Below are positions 1-7,035 of a DNA stretch of 38,079 bases, in pieces. Under the pieces are notes generated by a model, which saw nothing but the letters and a program-made list of their open reading frames with translations, was not told the DNA's origin and ran no database searches. Where the stretch lies: contig SVDH01000021.1 of NCBI GenBank assembly GCA_015057865.1, positions 1 to 38,079 of the forward strand, in the 5' to 3' direction. This DNA comes from Lachnospiraceae bacterium (lineage in GTDB: Bacteria > Bacillota > Clostridia > Lachnospirales > Lachnospiraceae). Each line of letters opens with the position of its first letter. Position 1 is the first letter of the stretch. The position numbers were made by a program, and so were the translations under genes.

Positions 1-117
1 TATCATTTTGAACTGGCGATGGAAGAAACGGGAACAAAGATTTCCTGGAAGAAGGAAGATCCGGGAATTGCGCTGCCGGAAAAGACATTTTATGTGGCGA
101 CAGCGGAAGCGGTATAG
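1..117 (+). CDS. C-terminal fragment of an unidentified protein
   Basis: Frame 1 is open from the window edge to a TAG at 115-117 and gives 38 residues ending in F-Y-V-A-T-A-E-A-V. The fragment is charged and soluble-looking, with no membrane segment or motif I recognise. Its start lies outside the window. It is separated from guaA by 130 bases that contain a promoter, so it is probably not in the guaA operon. No function can be assigned from this piece. Confidence 0.5.
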   Translation, partial: YHFELAMEETGTKISWKKEDPGIALPEKTFYVATAEAV

Positions 118-151
118 GAAAAAGTTTATACTGTGTGACCGGGTTCGGTTG

Positions 152-181
152 TTGACATGAATATGCCACAGCCGTCATAAT
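152..181 (+). promoter_or_regulatory. Sigma-A-type promoter for the guaA-like gene
   Basis: A perfect -35 box TTGACA (152-157) is followed after 18 bases by CATAAT (176-181), five of six matches to the -10 consensus. The predicted transcript would start near 188 and give a leader of about 60 bases before the ATG at 248. No riboswitch fold is evident in that short leader. Confidence 0.65.
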
Positions 182-247
182 AAAAGATGCAAATGGGTTT
201 TATAAATGAGCATGCAAATAAATGAGCGAAAAGACAGGAGGGAATGT

Positions 248-1237
248 ATGAGCTTAATGGACAGACCGGACAACATGGAACGAATCACCACACCTGAACT
301 GGCGCAGGTCTTTATCGATGAGCAGATCGCGCTGGCAAGAGAGCAGATTGGTGATAAAAAGGTACTTCTGGCACTTTCGGGAGGCGTTGATTCTTCTGTA
401 GTAGCAGCGCTTTTGATCAAAGCAGTCGGCAAGCAGCTGGTTTGCGTACATGTTAACCACGGACTCCTTAGAAAAGGTGAACCGGAGCAGGTTATCGAAG
501 TGTTTAAAAACCAGATGGATGCCAATCTGATCTATGTGGATGCAGTAGACCGTTTCCTGGATCTTCTGGCAGGCGTGTCAGATCCGGAGGAAAAACGTCA
601 CATCATCGGCGAGGAATTCATCAACGTGTTTGCAGACGAGGCACGGAAACTGGAAGGCGTGGATTTCCTGGCGCAGGGAACCATCTGGCCGGATATCTTA
701 GAGAGCCGTGACGGCATCAAGGCACATCACAACGCAGGCGGTCTGCCGGATGATATCGCAGAGCGCTTTGAACTCGTAGAACCGGTTCGCCCGCTGTTCA
801 AGGACGAGGTCCGTGTGGTCGGCAAACAGCTTGGCCTGCCGGACGATATGGTTTACCGTCAGCCGTTCCCGGGACCGGGACTTGGCGTAAGATGCCCGGG
901 TGCGATCACACGTGACCGTCTCGAAGCAGTTCGTGAATCCGACGCGATCCTGCGGGAGGAATTTGCGAAGAATGGACTCGAAGGTAAAGTATGGCAGTAT
1001 TTCACAGTCGTACCGGACTTCAAGTCCACCGGTATCAAAGACGGAAAGCGTACCTTTGACTGGCCGTGCATCATCCGCGCGATCAACACGACCGATGTAG
1101 TAGAAGTAACGGTAGAGCATCTGCCGGATGAACTGATCGATCATCTGGTCAAGAGGATCATCGCAGAAGTACCGGGCATCAACCGTGTGCTGTATGATTT
1201 CACGCCGAAGCCGCCGGCAACGGTAGAGTACGAATAG
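248..1237 (+). CDS. guaA: GMP synthase, ATP-pyrophosphatase and dimerization domains only (no amidotransferase domain)
   Basis: GuaA converts XMP to GMP using ATP and ammonia. The 329-residue product has the N-type ATP-pyrophosphatase loop S-G-G-V-D-S-S at residues 44-50, then Q-G-T-I-W-P-D-I-L-E-S and F-P-G-P-G-L-G-V-R. It ends with the GMP synthase C-terminal domain (E-V-P-G-I-N-R-V-L-Y-D, then K-P-P-A-T-V-E-Y-E). I chose the ATG at 248 because AGGAGGG (236-242) sits 5 bases upstream; an in-frame ATG at 206 has no such site. Usual bacterial GuaA is about 510 residues and begins with a class I glutamine amidotransferase. That domain is absent here, and the upstream fragment does not resemble one. 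The protein may use free ammonia or a separate glutaminase subunit, as in the split archaeal enzymes. Its 3' end is the likely integration target of the island that follows. Confidence 0.9.
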   Translation: MSLMDRPDNMERITTPELAQVFIDEQIALAREQIGDKKVLLALSGGVDSSVVAALLIKAVGKQLVCVHVNHGLLRKGEPEQVIEVFKNQMDANLIYVDAVDRFLDLLAGVSDPEEKRHIIGEEFINVFADEARKLEGVDFLAQGTIWPDILESRDGIKAHHNAGGLPDDIAERFELVEPVRPLFKDEVRVVGKQLGLPDDMVYRQPFPGPGLGVRCPGAITRDRLEAVRESDAILREEFAKNGLEGKVWQYFTVVPDFKSTGIKDGKRTFDWPCIIRAINTTDVVEVTVEHLPDELIDHLVKRIIAEVPGINRVLYDFTPKPPATVEYE

Positions 1238-1316
1238 TGGCATAATGATTGTGAACATGCATAAACACTGCGTTTGCAAGAGATAAGATATTGGTTTGAT
1301 ACTGATTTGATACTAT
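1226..1316. other. Candidate left attachment end of the guaA-targeted element, with paired TTGATACT sites
   Basis: The last codons of guaA read GAGTACGAATAG (1226-1237). At +17 from the stop comes AACATGCATAAACACTG (1254-1270). At +59 comes TTGATACT (1296-1303), repeated 11 bases later as TTGATACTAT (1307-1316). The same three elements recur with identical spacing at 38003-38079, and the TTGATACT pair recurs at 37882-37902. Direct repeats next to the crossover point are typical of the arm-type sites bound by the N-terminal domain of Tn916/lambda-type integrases. The exact crossover bases cannot be fixed from one sequence. Confidence 0.6.
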
Positions 1317-1365
1317 CGCCTTTATTTCCACTATTCTAAAGAATAAAAGAGCAGGTATAAGAAAA

Positions 1366-1407
1366 TGCCCTCTGAGTAACGATCATGTTATTCAGAGGGT
1401 ATTTTTA
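1366..1407 (+). terminator. Bidirectional intrinsic terminator between guaA and the XRE gene
   Basis: CCCTCTGAGTAAC (1368-1380) pairs with GTTATTCAGAGGG (1387-1399) around the loop GATCAT, followed by ATTTTTA. On the other strand the stem is followed by CATTTTC. It can end the guaA transcript from the left and the XRE-regulator transcript, whose stop codon is at 1437, from the right. Confidence 0.8.
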
Positions 1408-1436
1408 TGCGTCGGTTGATTATCTGTTTTTTATAT

Positions 1437-1949
1437 TTACTTCTGATCTTTAAAAATCATATCCATAAGTTCCTGAGAGGGCACTTTTGCCCAGCGGTGC
1501 CCGGTATCTTTTTCCGGATAGTGATATCGCCAGTCATCATATTCTTCTTTTGTGATCGTACCGTTTCTGAAACGGGCAGCTACTTCATACCAATCATAAA
1601 GATGGCTTTCGATAGAAGATCCGCGTTTTACCTGCTTCCTATCAACCCGAAGGCAGATCACGTCATCGATCCGGTCGATCGTAAGTCCGTATGTATCTTC
1701 CAACGTAAAAAATGTATGCATCAGACCGATAATGGTATCGATATCAGGTACCTTGATTGCTTCTGTCCGAACATCGAGTATGGCAGCGATCTGTTTGATC
1801 AGATCATCTTTTGGAATCCGTGCTTCGGATTCATATTGTGTGATCCGTACTTCGGAAGTCTTTGCGGTAAAACCAAGTGCCTCTCCGAGCTGCTTTTGCT
1901 TCATGCCTCTCAGATTCCGAAAAAAGCGGATGCGTTTCCCTATCGCCAT
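1437..1949 (-). CDS. XRE-family transcriptional regulator, candidate repressor of the mobilization operon
   Basis: This 170-residue protein starts with a Cro/CI-type helix-turn-helix (about residues 3-65: I-G-K-R-I-R-F-F-R, K-Q-L-G-E-A-L-G-F, I-T-Q-Y-E-S-E-A-R-I-P). The C-terminal half is about 100 charged residues of unknown fold, possibly for dimerization or signal sensing. A GGAGGTG site lies just upstream of the ATG at 1949. It is divergent from the excisionase-integrase operon. The intervening region holds two matching inverted-repeat operators over that operon's promoter, so it probably represses excision and transfer. No LexA-like autocleavage motif or metalloprotease partner gene is visible, so the inducing signal is unknown. 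Confidence 0.8.
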   Translation of the reverse strand: MAIGKRIRFFRNLRGMKQKQLGEALGFTAKTSEVRITQYESEARIPKDDLIKQIAAILDVRTEAIKVPDIDTIIGLMHTFFTLEDTYGLTIDRIDDVICLRVDRKQVKRGSSIESHLYDWYEVAARFRNGTITKEEYDDWRYHYPEKDTGHRWAKVPSQELMDMIFKDQK

Positions 1950-1981
1950 AGAGCACCTCCTTAAATAGATTTGTTAAAGTC

Positions 1982-2010
1982 AGTGTAGCACAAAGAATTG
2001 CGAGATACAA
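1982..2010 (-). promoter_or_regulatory. Promoter for the XRE regulator
   Basis: Read on the minus strand: -35 TTGTAT (2010-2005), 17 bases, -10 TACACT (1987-1982), which is four of six consensus matches for each box. It lies about 35 bases upstream of the XRE start codon and about 45 bases from the nearest operator on the divergent side. Confidence 0.5.
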
Positions 2011-2054
2011 GAAAAACTTAAACAAAAAAATTTAAATTTTCGCATTGTATGCAC

Positions 2055-2084
2055 TTGACTTAACGCTATAGAGTAAAGTATACT
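2055..2084 (+). promoter_or_regulatory. Promoter of the xis-int-mob operon
   Basis: -35 TTGACT (2055-2060), an 18-base spacer, then -10 TATACT (2079-2084). Both boxes are five of six to consensus. The predicted start near 2091 is followed by AAAGGAGG about 6 bases before the ATG at 2139. The spacer is almost entirely filled by the first operator repeat. Confidence 0.7.
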
Positions 2085-2116
2085 AACAATGAGCTTAACT
2101 CTACAAAGTTAAGTAT
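2059..2116. promoter_or_regulatory. Twin operators overlapping and following the xis-int promoter
   Basis: Two 23-base copies (2059-2081 and 2094-2116) agree at 19 of 23 positions. Each has the form CTTAAC-N8-GTWAAGTAT, so each is itself an inverted repeat (perfect in the second copy: CTTAAC / GTTAAG). They start 35 bases apart. Copy 1 covers the bases between and into the -35 and -10 boxes; copy 2 lies just downstream of the predicted start. The arrangement fits repression by the adjacent XRE regulator. Confidence 0.65.
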
Positions 2117-2138
2117 CCATATATAAAGGAGGTAAAAT

Positions 2139-2348
2139 ATGTCAGAAACAGTATTTATCAGAGCAGATGAGATCGCAAAGGAACTCGGGATCGCAAAGCA
2201 GACAGCCTATCGGATGATCCGGATATGGAATGAGCAGTTAAAAGCTAAAGGCTATATGACGATTACCGGTCGCGTCAGCAGGCAGTATTACAAAGAACAG
2301 ATCTATGGCCTGACAGAAAGAAAGGAGGATACAGATGCCAGCGTATAA
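2139..2348 (+). CDS. Small helix-turn-helix protein, excisionase-like
   Basis: A 69-residue protein with a winged-helix/HTH_17-like segment: I-R-A-D-E-I-A-K-E-L-G-I-A-K-Q-T-A-Y-R-M-I-R at residues 7-28. Proteins of this size and position, directly ahead of and overlapping an integrase gene, are usually excisionases (recombination directionality factors). AAAGGAGG lies 5 to 6 bases before the ATG. It overlaps the integrase start by 14 bases, implying translational coupling. It could instead be only a regulator of the operon. Confidence 0.75.
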   Translation: MSETVFIRADEIAKELGIAKQTAYRMIRIWNEQLKAKGYMTITGRVSRQYYKEQIYGLTERKEDTDASV

Positions 2349-3414
2349 AGACCAGAAGAAAGGAACATGGTATGCGGCCTTCTATTATGAAGACTGGCAG
2401 GGCGTGCGGAAGAAAAAACTAAAGCGAGGATTTGCAACGAAAAAAGAAGCGCTGGAGTGGGAACGACAGTTCCTGCTCCAACAGGCAGCAGACCTGAATA
2501 TGAAATTCGGGGATTTTGTCGAGATTTATATGGAGGATAAGAAAAACCGTGTACGCGAAAATACAATGGTCTCCAAAGAGCATATTATCAGGACTAAAAT
2601 CCTTCCGTATTTTAAGAACAAACGTCTAAATGAGATCAAGCCAAGGGATGTGATCGCATGGCAGAACGAGATCATTGAAAAGGGGAATGAAAAGACCGGC
2701 AAGCCATATTCTCCGTCATATCTGAAAACGGTTCATAACCAGCTTTCAGCGATATTCAACCATGCAGTGCGTTTCTATGGACTGCAGTCTAATCCTGCGG
2801 CAAAGGCCGGGAATATGGGAAAGGAAGCAAACAAAGAAATGGATTTTTGGACGAAGGAAGAGTATCTGAAGTTTGCAGAAGCCATCATGGATAAGCCGAC
2901 ATCATATTACGCGTTTGAACTTTTGTATTGGTGCGGTATCCGGGAAGGAGAGTTGTTGGCACTGACACCGTCAGATTTTGACCTGGAAAAAGGAATCCTT
3001 TCCATCACAAAATCATATCAGAGGATTGGAAACCGTGATGTGATCACAGAACCGAAGACACCAAAAAGTATACGGGAGATTCGGATGCCGGAATTCTTAA
3101 AAGAAGAGATCCGTGATTATTTAAAAAGTCTTTATTGTATTCAACCAAATCAAAGGATATTCGATGTCACAAAATATTATCTTCATCATGAAATGGATAG
3201 AGGTTCAGAAGCGGCCGGTGTGAAACGGATACGCATTCATGATCTGAGGCACAGTCACATCAGTCTGTTGATCGATATGGGATTCTCTGCGGTTGCGATC
3301 GCAGACCGCGTAGGGCATGAGAGTATCGACATCACGTATAAGTATGCGCATCTGTTTCCGTCAAAGCAGGAGGAAATGGTAGATCAGCTGAATGAGATCA
3401 GAACAGGAGGATGA
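2335..3414 (+). CDS. int: Tyrosine recombinase / integrase
   Basis: The 359-residue protein catalyses integration and excision of the element. Residues about 1-45 resemble the small arm-site-binding beta-sheet domain of Tn916-type integrases (G-T-W-Y-A-A-F-Y-Y, then K-K-E-A-L-E-W-E). A core-binding SAM-like domain follows (about 55-160), then the catalytic domain. Visible catalytic residues are R203 (G-I-R-E-G-E), H302 and R305 (H-D-L-R-H-S-H), H328 (G-H-E-S-I-D) and the nucleophile Y337 (K-Y-A-H). A candidate active-site lysine lies in P-K-T-P-K-S. All key residues are present, so it should be active. An upstream AGGAGG lies inside the xis gene. The nearby guaA end and TTGATACT repeats make guaA the likely target. 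Confidence 0.93.
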   Translation: MPAYKDQKKGTWYAAFYYEDWQGVRKKKLKRGFATKKEALEWERQFLLQQAADLNMKFGDFVEIYMEDKKNRVRENTMVSKEHIIRTKILPYFKNKRLNEIKPRDVIAWQNEIIEKGNEKTGKPYSPSYLKTVHNQLSAIFNHAVRFYGLQSNPAAKAGNMGKEANKEMDFWTKEEYLKFAEAIMDKPTSYYAFELLYWCGIREGELLALTPSDFDLEKGILSITKSYQRIGNRDVITEPKTPKSIREIRMPEFLKEEIRDYLKSLYCIQPNQRIFDVTKYYLHHEMDRGSEAAGVKRIRIHDLRHSHISLLIDMGFSAVAIADRVGHESIDITYKYAHLFPSKQEEMVDQLNEIRTGG

Positions 3415-3417
3415 GGA

Positions 3418-3747
3418 ATGGAAAAGGCGTTGGATAAATGTGGTCGATGGCGCAATATCACAGTGGGTTTCCGGGTATCGGAAGAGGAAAGCGAGCTCTT
3501 GAATGACAAGGTTAGTATTTCAGGATTGACAAAACAGGACTATATCCTCCGCAGACTTCTTGGGTGGGAAGTGAAGGTTTATGGAAATCCAAAAGTTTAT
3601 AAAGCGCTTAAGGATCAGATGGGAAAAATATTAGAAGAATTAAAACGGATCGAAGCAGGACAGCTCATGGATGATGACCTGATCGAACTGATCCGGATCG
3701 TTGCAGAAGTGTTGGGAGATATGAAGGAGGAAAGTGAATGGCGGTAA
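3418..3747 (+). CDS. Small mobilization-associated protein, probable ribbon-helix-helix
   Basis: A 109-residue protein that starts 3 bases after the integrase stop with an AGGAGG site overlapping the end of int. The N-terminal half (R-N-I-T-V-G-F-R-V-S-E-E-E-S-E-L-L-N) looks like a ribbon-helix-helix DNA-binding segment, followed by a helical, acidic C-terminus. Proteins like this precede mobC and relaxase genes in Firmicute mobilizable elements and probably act as relaxosome accessory or autoregulatory factors. It overlaps the next gene by 10 bases. The exact family is not certain. Confidence 0.6.
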   Translation: MEKALDKCGRWRNITVGFRVSEEESELLNDKVSISGLTKQDYILRRLLGWEVKVYGNPKVYKALKDQMGKILEELKRIEAGQLMDDDLIELIRIVAEVLGDMKEESEWR

Positions 3748-4085
3748 AAAGAAAAAGAGATGTCCACATCTTCTTTTCCGATGAGGAAATGGAATTCCTG
3801 GAGAAAAAGATGGAAGGATTCGGGGTTCATAACCGAAGTGCATTTATCCGGAAAATGGCGCTGGATGGATTCTGTATCCGTTTGGATCTGCCGGAGCTCA
3901 GGGAAATGACAACGCTGCTTGGAAGATGCGGAAATAACCTGAACCAGTATGCAAAAGTGGCCAATACGTCAGGCGATGTTTTCAAAGAAGATATCATAGA
4001 CCTGCGGGTTCGGTTTCATGAAATACGAAAGGCGGCGGATAAGATTTTAGACAGTCTGATGCAGCTGCCGGGGATCAGGGTGTAG
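3738..4085 (+). CDS. mobC: MobC-like relaxosome accessory protein
   Basis: A 115-residue basic protein with the MobC-type layout: an N-terminal ribbon-helix-helix segment (D-V-H-I-F-F-S-D-E-E-M-E-F-L, then N-R-S-A-F-I-R-K-M-A-L-D-G), and the hallmark G-R-C-G-N-N-L-N-Q-Y-A-K-V-A-N-T near residues 54-69. MobC proteins bind oriT and help the relaxase open the strands. It begins within the previous gene, after AAGGAGG, and ends 3 bases before the relaxase, so the three genes are one translational unit. Confidence 0.88.
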   Translation: MAVKRKRDVHIFFSDEEMEFLEKKMEGFGVHNRSAFIRKMALDGFCIRLDLPELREMTTLLGRCGNNLNQYAKVANTSGDVFKEDIIDLRVRFHEIRKAADKILDSLMQLPGIRV

Positions 4086-4088
4086 CCT

Positions 4089-5207
4089 ATGGCAGCTACA
4101 AGACTGATCGCGCTTCATATCGGCAAAGGAAAAACCGCTGCCAGAAGCATCAAAGAACGGATCGAGTATACGCTGAATCCGGATAAAACAGAAGAAGGAA
4201 GATATGTAACCGCATATGAATGCGACCCGGAACTGGCCTGGCGGGAATTTACGATCGCCCGGGAAATGTATCAGATGGAATATGATAATTCCGAAAAAAA
4301 TGATATCATCGGCTATCACATCCGCCAGTCCTTCAAGCCGGGGGAGATCACACCGGAAGAAGCGAATCAGGTAGGTTATGAGACTGTGATGCGGTTTACG
4401 AAAGGAAAGCATGCCTTTACGGTAAGCACACATGTGGACAAGGCGCACATCCATAATCATATCATTTTCAACGCAGTGTCATTGAACGGAGATAAGAAAT
4501 TCAGAAATTTCTGGAAGTCCGGGATGGCGCTGCGAAGGGTGAGCGACCTTGTCTGCATGGAACATCATCTGTCGATCATACCGGAGAAGACGCAGAGTCA
4601 AAAGAAAGAGCGGCCGTTCTCTTTGATGGTAGACATCGAGAGAAAAATGCGTGAAGGAAAGGGGGAAGGATACCGGATATGGGCTAAGAAATTTAACTTA
4701 AAACAGATGGCGGAGGTGCTGTGCTTTTTAGATGAAAATGAGGTTAAGAGCTTTGAGGATCTTTTAAAAATGGAAAAAGAGGACGCGGGAAGATTTCACG
4801 AACTGTCCGACAGGCTGAAAGAACAGGAGGCAGAATTGAAATGGATCGGCCAGATGAAAAAGAGCATTATCGATTATTCCAACACGCGGAATATCTATGA
4901 ATCGTATAAGCAGTCCGGGTGGAGTCAGACATTTTTTGAAGCGCACAGGGCGGAGATCCTTCTGCACAAAGCAGCGAAGAAAACGTTTGATGAATACGGA
5001 AAAAAGAAGATCCCGACCGTTAAGAGCCTGACAGAACGATACGAAGAAGTGCTTTCCGAAAAAAGAAAAACTTATGCTTCGTACAAGGTGGCTAGAGAAA
5101 AAATGAAACTGACGAGCATCGCCAGACGAAATGTAGAAACCATTTTGAACCTTGATACGGGAAGCGTTTTTGAAAAAACGCGCAGCCATCGTTCGCCAGA
5201 AAGATGA
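4089..5207 (+). CDS. mobA: Relaxase / mobilization nuclease (MOBP type)
   Basis: This 372-residue protein would nick oriT and stay bound to the transferred strand. The HUH metal site is clear: H115-V-D-K-A-H120-I-H122-N-H124. The likely catalytic tyrosine is Y27 in R-I-E-Y-T-L-N-P-D-K. Residues beyond about 200 form a long charged helical region. No helicase or primase domain is attached. No type IV secretion or coupling-protein gene is present in the window, so transfer would depend on a co-resident conjugative element; this classes the island as mobilizable rather than self-conjugative. The 3' end is followed by about 135 bases before the probable start of the helicase gene. Confidence 0.92.
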   Translation: MAATRLIALHIGKGKTAARSIKERIEYTLNPDKTEEGRYVTAYECDPELAWREFTIAREMYQMEYDNSEKNDIIGYHIRQSFKPGEITPEEANQVGYETVMRFTKGKHAFTVSTHVDKAHIHNHIIFNAVSLNGDKKFRNFWKSGMALRRVSDLVCMEHHLSIIPEKTQSQKKERPFSLMVDIERKMREGKGEGYRIWAKKFNLKQMAEVLCFLDENEVKSFEDLLKMEKEDAGRFHELSDRLKEQEAELKWIGQMKKSIIDYSNTRNIYESYKQSGWSQTFFEAHRAEILLHKAAKKTFDEYGKKKIPTVKSLTERYEEVLSEKRKTYASYKVAREKMKLTSIARRNVETILNLDTGSVFEKTRSHRSPER

Positions 5208-5344
5208 TCTGAATTCTGTGACGTTTATCACAGAATGGATTGCGCATCGGAAGGAAAAATTTTCATTTTTTGAAAAATTGTCCAAAGATGCACTGCTTGC
5301 AGCTACTAAGAAACCCTGTATTTGGAAAGGAGGAATCAGAGAAT

Positions 5345-6727
5345 TTGGAAAAGCAAATAGAGAAAGAGCTTGAAAAAGTGATGAGCCAGCCGGCTTTGGA
5401 TACAGCATTTGAATCAGATGTGACAGAAGAAGCACCCGTCTGGTTCGATGGAAAGTCGATCGATGAGATCGGATTTTGTGAAGATCTGCTTTCGCATTGT
5501 CCGATGAAATGCATTAACGGGATGCTCTATGACCAGAACGGGATCGTAGACATCAACCTGCTGGAAAATGTGATCTTCAACGAGATCAAGCCATATGCGT
5601 TTACGAATGTGGCAAAAGTGGTAGGGAAGCTAAAGGATGCTTTAAAGATCGCGGCATACTCCAGAGAACTGACCATTGATGAAAAGCACATCCATTTTCA
5701 GAATGGAACTTACTCCACGGAGGATGGAAGCTTTACGGAAGAAAAAACGTTTTGTCTGAACCGCCTTCCGGTAAACTATGTTCCGGATGCGCCAAAGCCA
5801 GAACGGTGGCTTTCGTTTCTGGATGAGCTGCTCTATCCGGAAGATATCCCGGCGCTGCAGGAGTTCATGGGATATACGTTTATCCCGACGAACAGAGCGC
5901 AGGTCATGATGCTCATCATCGGAAACGGAGGAGAAGGAAAAAGCCGGATCGCGTTAGTCTTAAGGGCGCTGCACGGAAACAACATGAACATGTGCAGCCT
6001 GGGAAAACTTTCTAAGGATAAATTTTCCAGAGCGGATCAGGAAGGAAAACTCTTAATGGTCGATGATGATATCAATATCAAAGCACTCGAAGATACGAGC
6101 GTGTTGAAGACGATCGTAACGCTGGAGAGCAAATATGATCTGGAGCGGAAGAACAAGCAGAGCTACCAGGGTAATCTGTATGTCAGAGTCCTGGCTCTTG
6201 GAAACGGTGCGCTTGCATCCCTGTATGATAAGTCGGATGGATTCTATCGGAGACAGCTGGTGCTGCAGGTAAAACCAAAATCCGAAGACAGAGAGGATGA
6301 CAGGAATCTGATCGATAAGCTGAAAGAAGAATCAGAGGGGATCATGCAGTGGTGTCTCGAAGGACTGCATCGGCTGATGGATAACGGATTTGCGTTTACG
6401 GTTAGTGAACGCATGAAGAAAAATATCGAGGAGATGAAGAAAAGTGACAATAACATCATTGAGTTTTTCGAGTCGACCGGTTATATCCGTTTTGAGGAAG
6501 GAACACATGCTCTGTCCAGAGATCTGTATTCCGCTTATCAGAAGTGGTGTGCTGACAATCTGGAGAACCCGTTCTCACAAAGGACCTTTACGAGTCAGCT
6601 GAAACGTGATGAAGAGAAGTTAGGGATTCGGTATGACAAGAACCTGGATGCCGCAGGCGGAAAAAAGGCACGCGGCTATCATGGTGTGCATGTGATGATC
6701 CGGCCGGATGACGGCTGGTCCTACTGA
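5345..6727 (+). CDS. P4/D5-type replicative helicase (SF3-like), possibly a Rep protein
   Basis: From the TTG at 5345 the product is 460 residues. The frame stays open upstream to 5240, but AAAGGAGG at 5326-5333 supports 5345; an ATG at 5383 is another option. The N-terminus is a D5-like region (about 20-170). A superfamily 3-type ATPase follows, with Walker A G-N-G-G-E-G-K-S at 193-200 and an acidic Walker B L-L-M-V-D-D-D near 237-242. A C-terminal winged-helix-like region ends in G-Y-H-G-V-H-V. Such proteins unwind origins for phages, satellites and plasmids. A full primase domain is missing, so it may act as a Rep helicase on the repeat region that begins 3 bases after its stop codon. Confidence 0.82.
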   Translation: MEKQIEKELEKVMSQPALDTAFESDVTEEAPVWFDGKSIDEIGFCEDLLSHCPMKCINGMLYDQNGIVDINLLENVIFNEIKPYAFTNVAKVVGKLKDALKIAAYSRELTIDEKHIHFQNGTYSTEDGSFTEEKTFCLNRLPVNYVPDAPKPERWLSFLDELLYPEDIPALQEFMGYTFIPTNRAQVMMLIIGNGGEGKSRIALVLRALHGNNMNMCSLGKLSKDKFSRADQEGKLLMVDDDINIKALEDTSVLKTIVTLESKYDLERKNKQSYQGNLYVRVLALGNGALASLYDKSDGFYRRQLVLQVKPKSEDREDDRNLIDKLKEESEGIMQWCLEGLHRLMDNGFAFTVSERMKKNIEEMKKSDNNIIEFFESTGYIRFEEGTHALSRDLYSAYQKWCADNLENPFSQRTFTSQLKRDEEKLGIRYDKNLDAAGGKKARGYHGVHVMIRPDDGWSY

Positions 6728-6729
6728 TC

Positions 6730-6883
6730 TTAGGCGGATAGGCGGAAGAAAATAAACTTTGTTATCAATATGAAGTGCCTATGTGCCTAAACGTAATGAA
6801 TGTTTAAATTGAAAATGAAAATAAGCCGGCATCAAGATGCTCGGCAGAATTCCCTGATGGGAACACCCTGCGGATGCAGGGTG
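6730..6883. repeat. Four consecutive inverted repeats downstream of the helicase gene (origin or oriT candidate)
   Basis: (a) TTAGGCGGATAGGC (6730-6743) is inversely repeated at 6777-6790, 12 of 14 pairing, each arm itself a short direct repeat. (b) GCCGGCATC (6825-6833) pairs with GATGCTCGGC (6836-6845) with one bulge. (c) TTCCC-TGAT-GGGAA (6850-6863) is perfect. (d) CACCCTGC-GGAT-GCAGGGTG (6864-6883) is perfect and abuts (c). None is followed by a T-run, so these are not ordinary terminators. Stacked hairpins like these occur in oriT and in single- or double-strand origins. Confidence 0.6.
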
Positions 6884-6890
6884 ATACATA

Positions 6891-6949
6891 AAACAGCCGA
6901 AAACCATAAAACAAAACAGCCGAAAATATCAAAATAAAAATGCCGAAAA
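6891..6949. repeat. Three iterons with exact 23-bp period
   Basis: AAACAGCCGAAAA occurs at 6891-6903 and 6914-6926, and AAAATGCCGAAAA at 6937-6949 (two mismatches). Start-to-start distance is 23 bases both times, about two helical turns, and the spacers are A/T-rich. This is the geometry of Rep-protein iterons. They lie directly after the hairpin cluster and about 165 bases after the helicase stop codon. Confidence 0.6.
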
Positions 6950-6962
6950 TTGCAAAACGCTA

Positions 6963-6991
6963 TTGAAATCAAGGGATAACAATGAGATACT
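6963..6991 (+). promoter_or_regulatory. Possible promoter for the AAA_14 gene
   Basis: -35 TTGAAA (6963-6968), 17 bases, -10 GATACT (6986-6991). The -10 matches only four of six positions. The position fits a transcript for the ATPase gene that starts at 7012 or 7036. Confidence 0.4.
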
Positions 6992-7035
6992 GAGATTAAT
7001 ATTGAACATAAATGGATATGAGGGGTATCAAAAAG

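Noticed and set aside
5152-5373. Reading frame overlapping the relaxase end, suggesting a frameshifted relaxase tail
   Set aside because: The relaxase ends plausibly at 5207 and the overlapping frame has no family motif. It is better explained as the gap before the helicase gene's ribosome site at 5326.
6728-7011. Right attachment site of a small (about 5.5 kb) element ending after the helicase gene
   Set aside because: No guaA-like end, no AACnnGCATnAA motif and no TTGATACT pair were found here, whereas all three occur at 37.9-38.1 kb.
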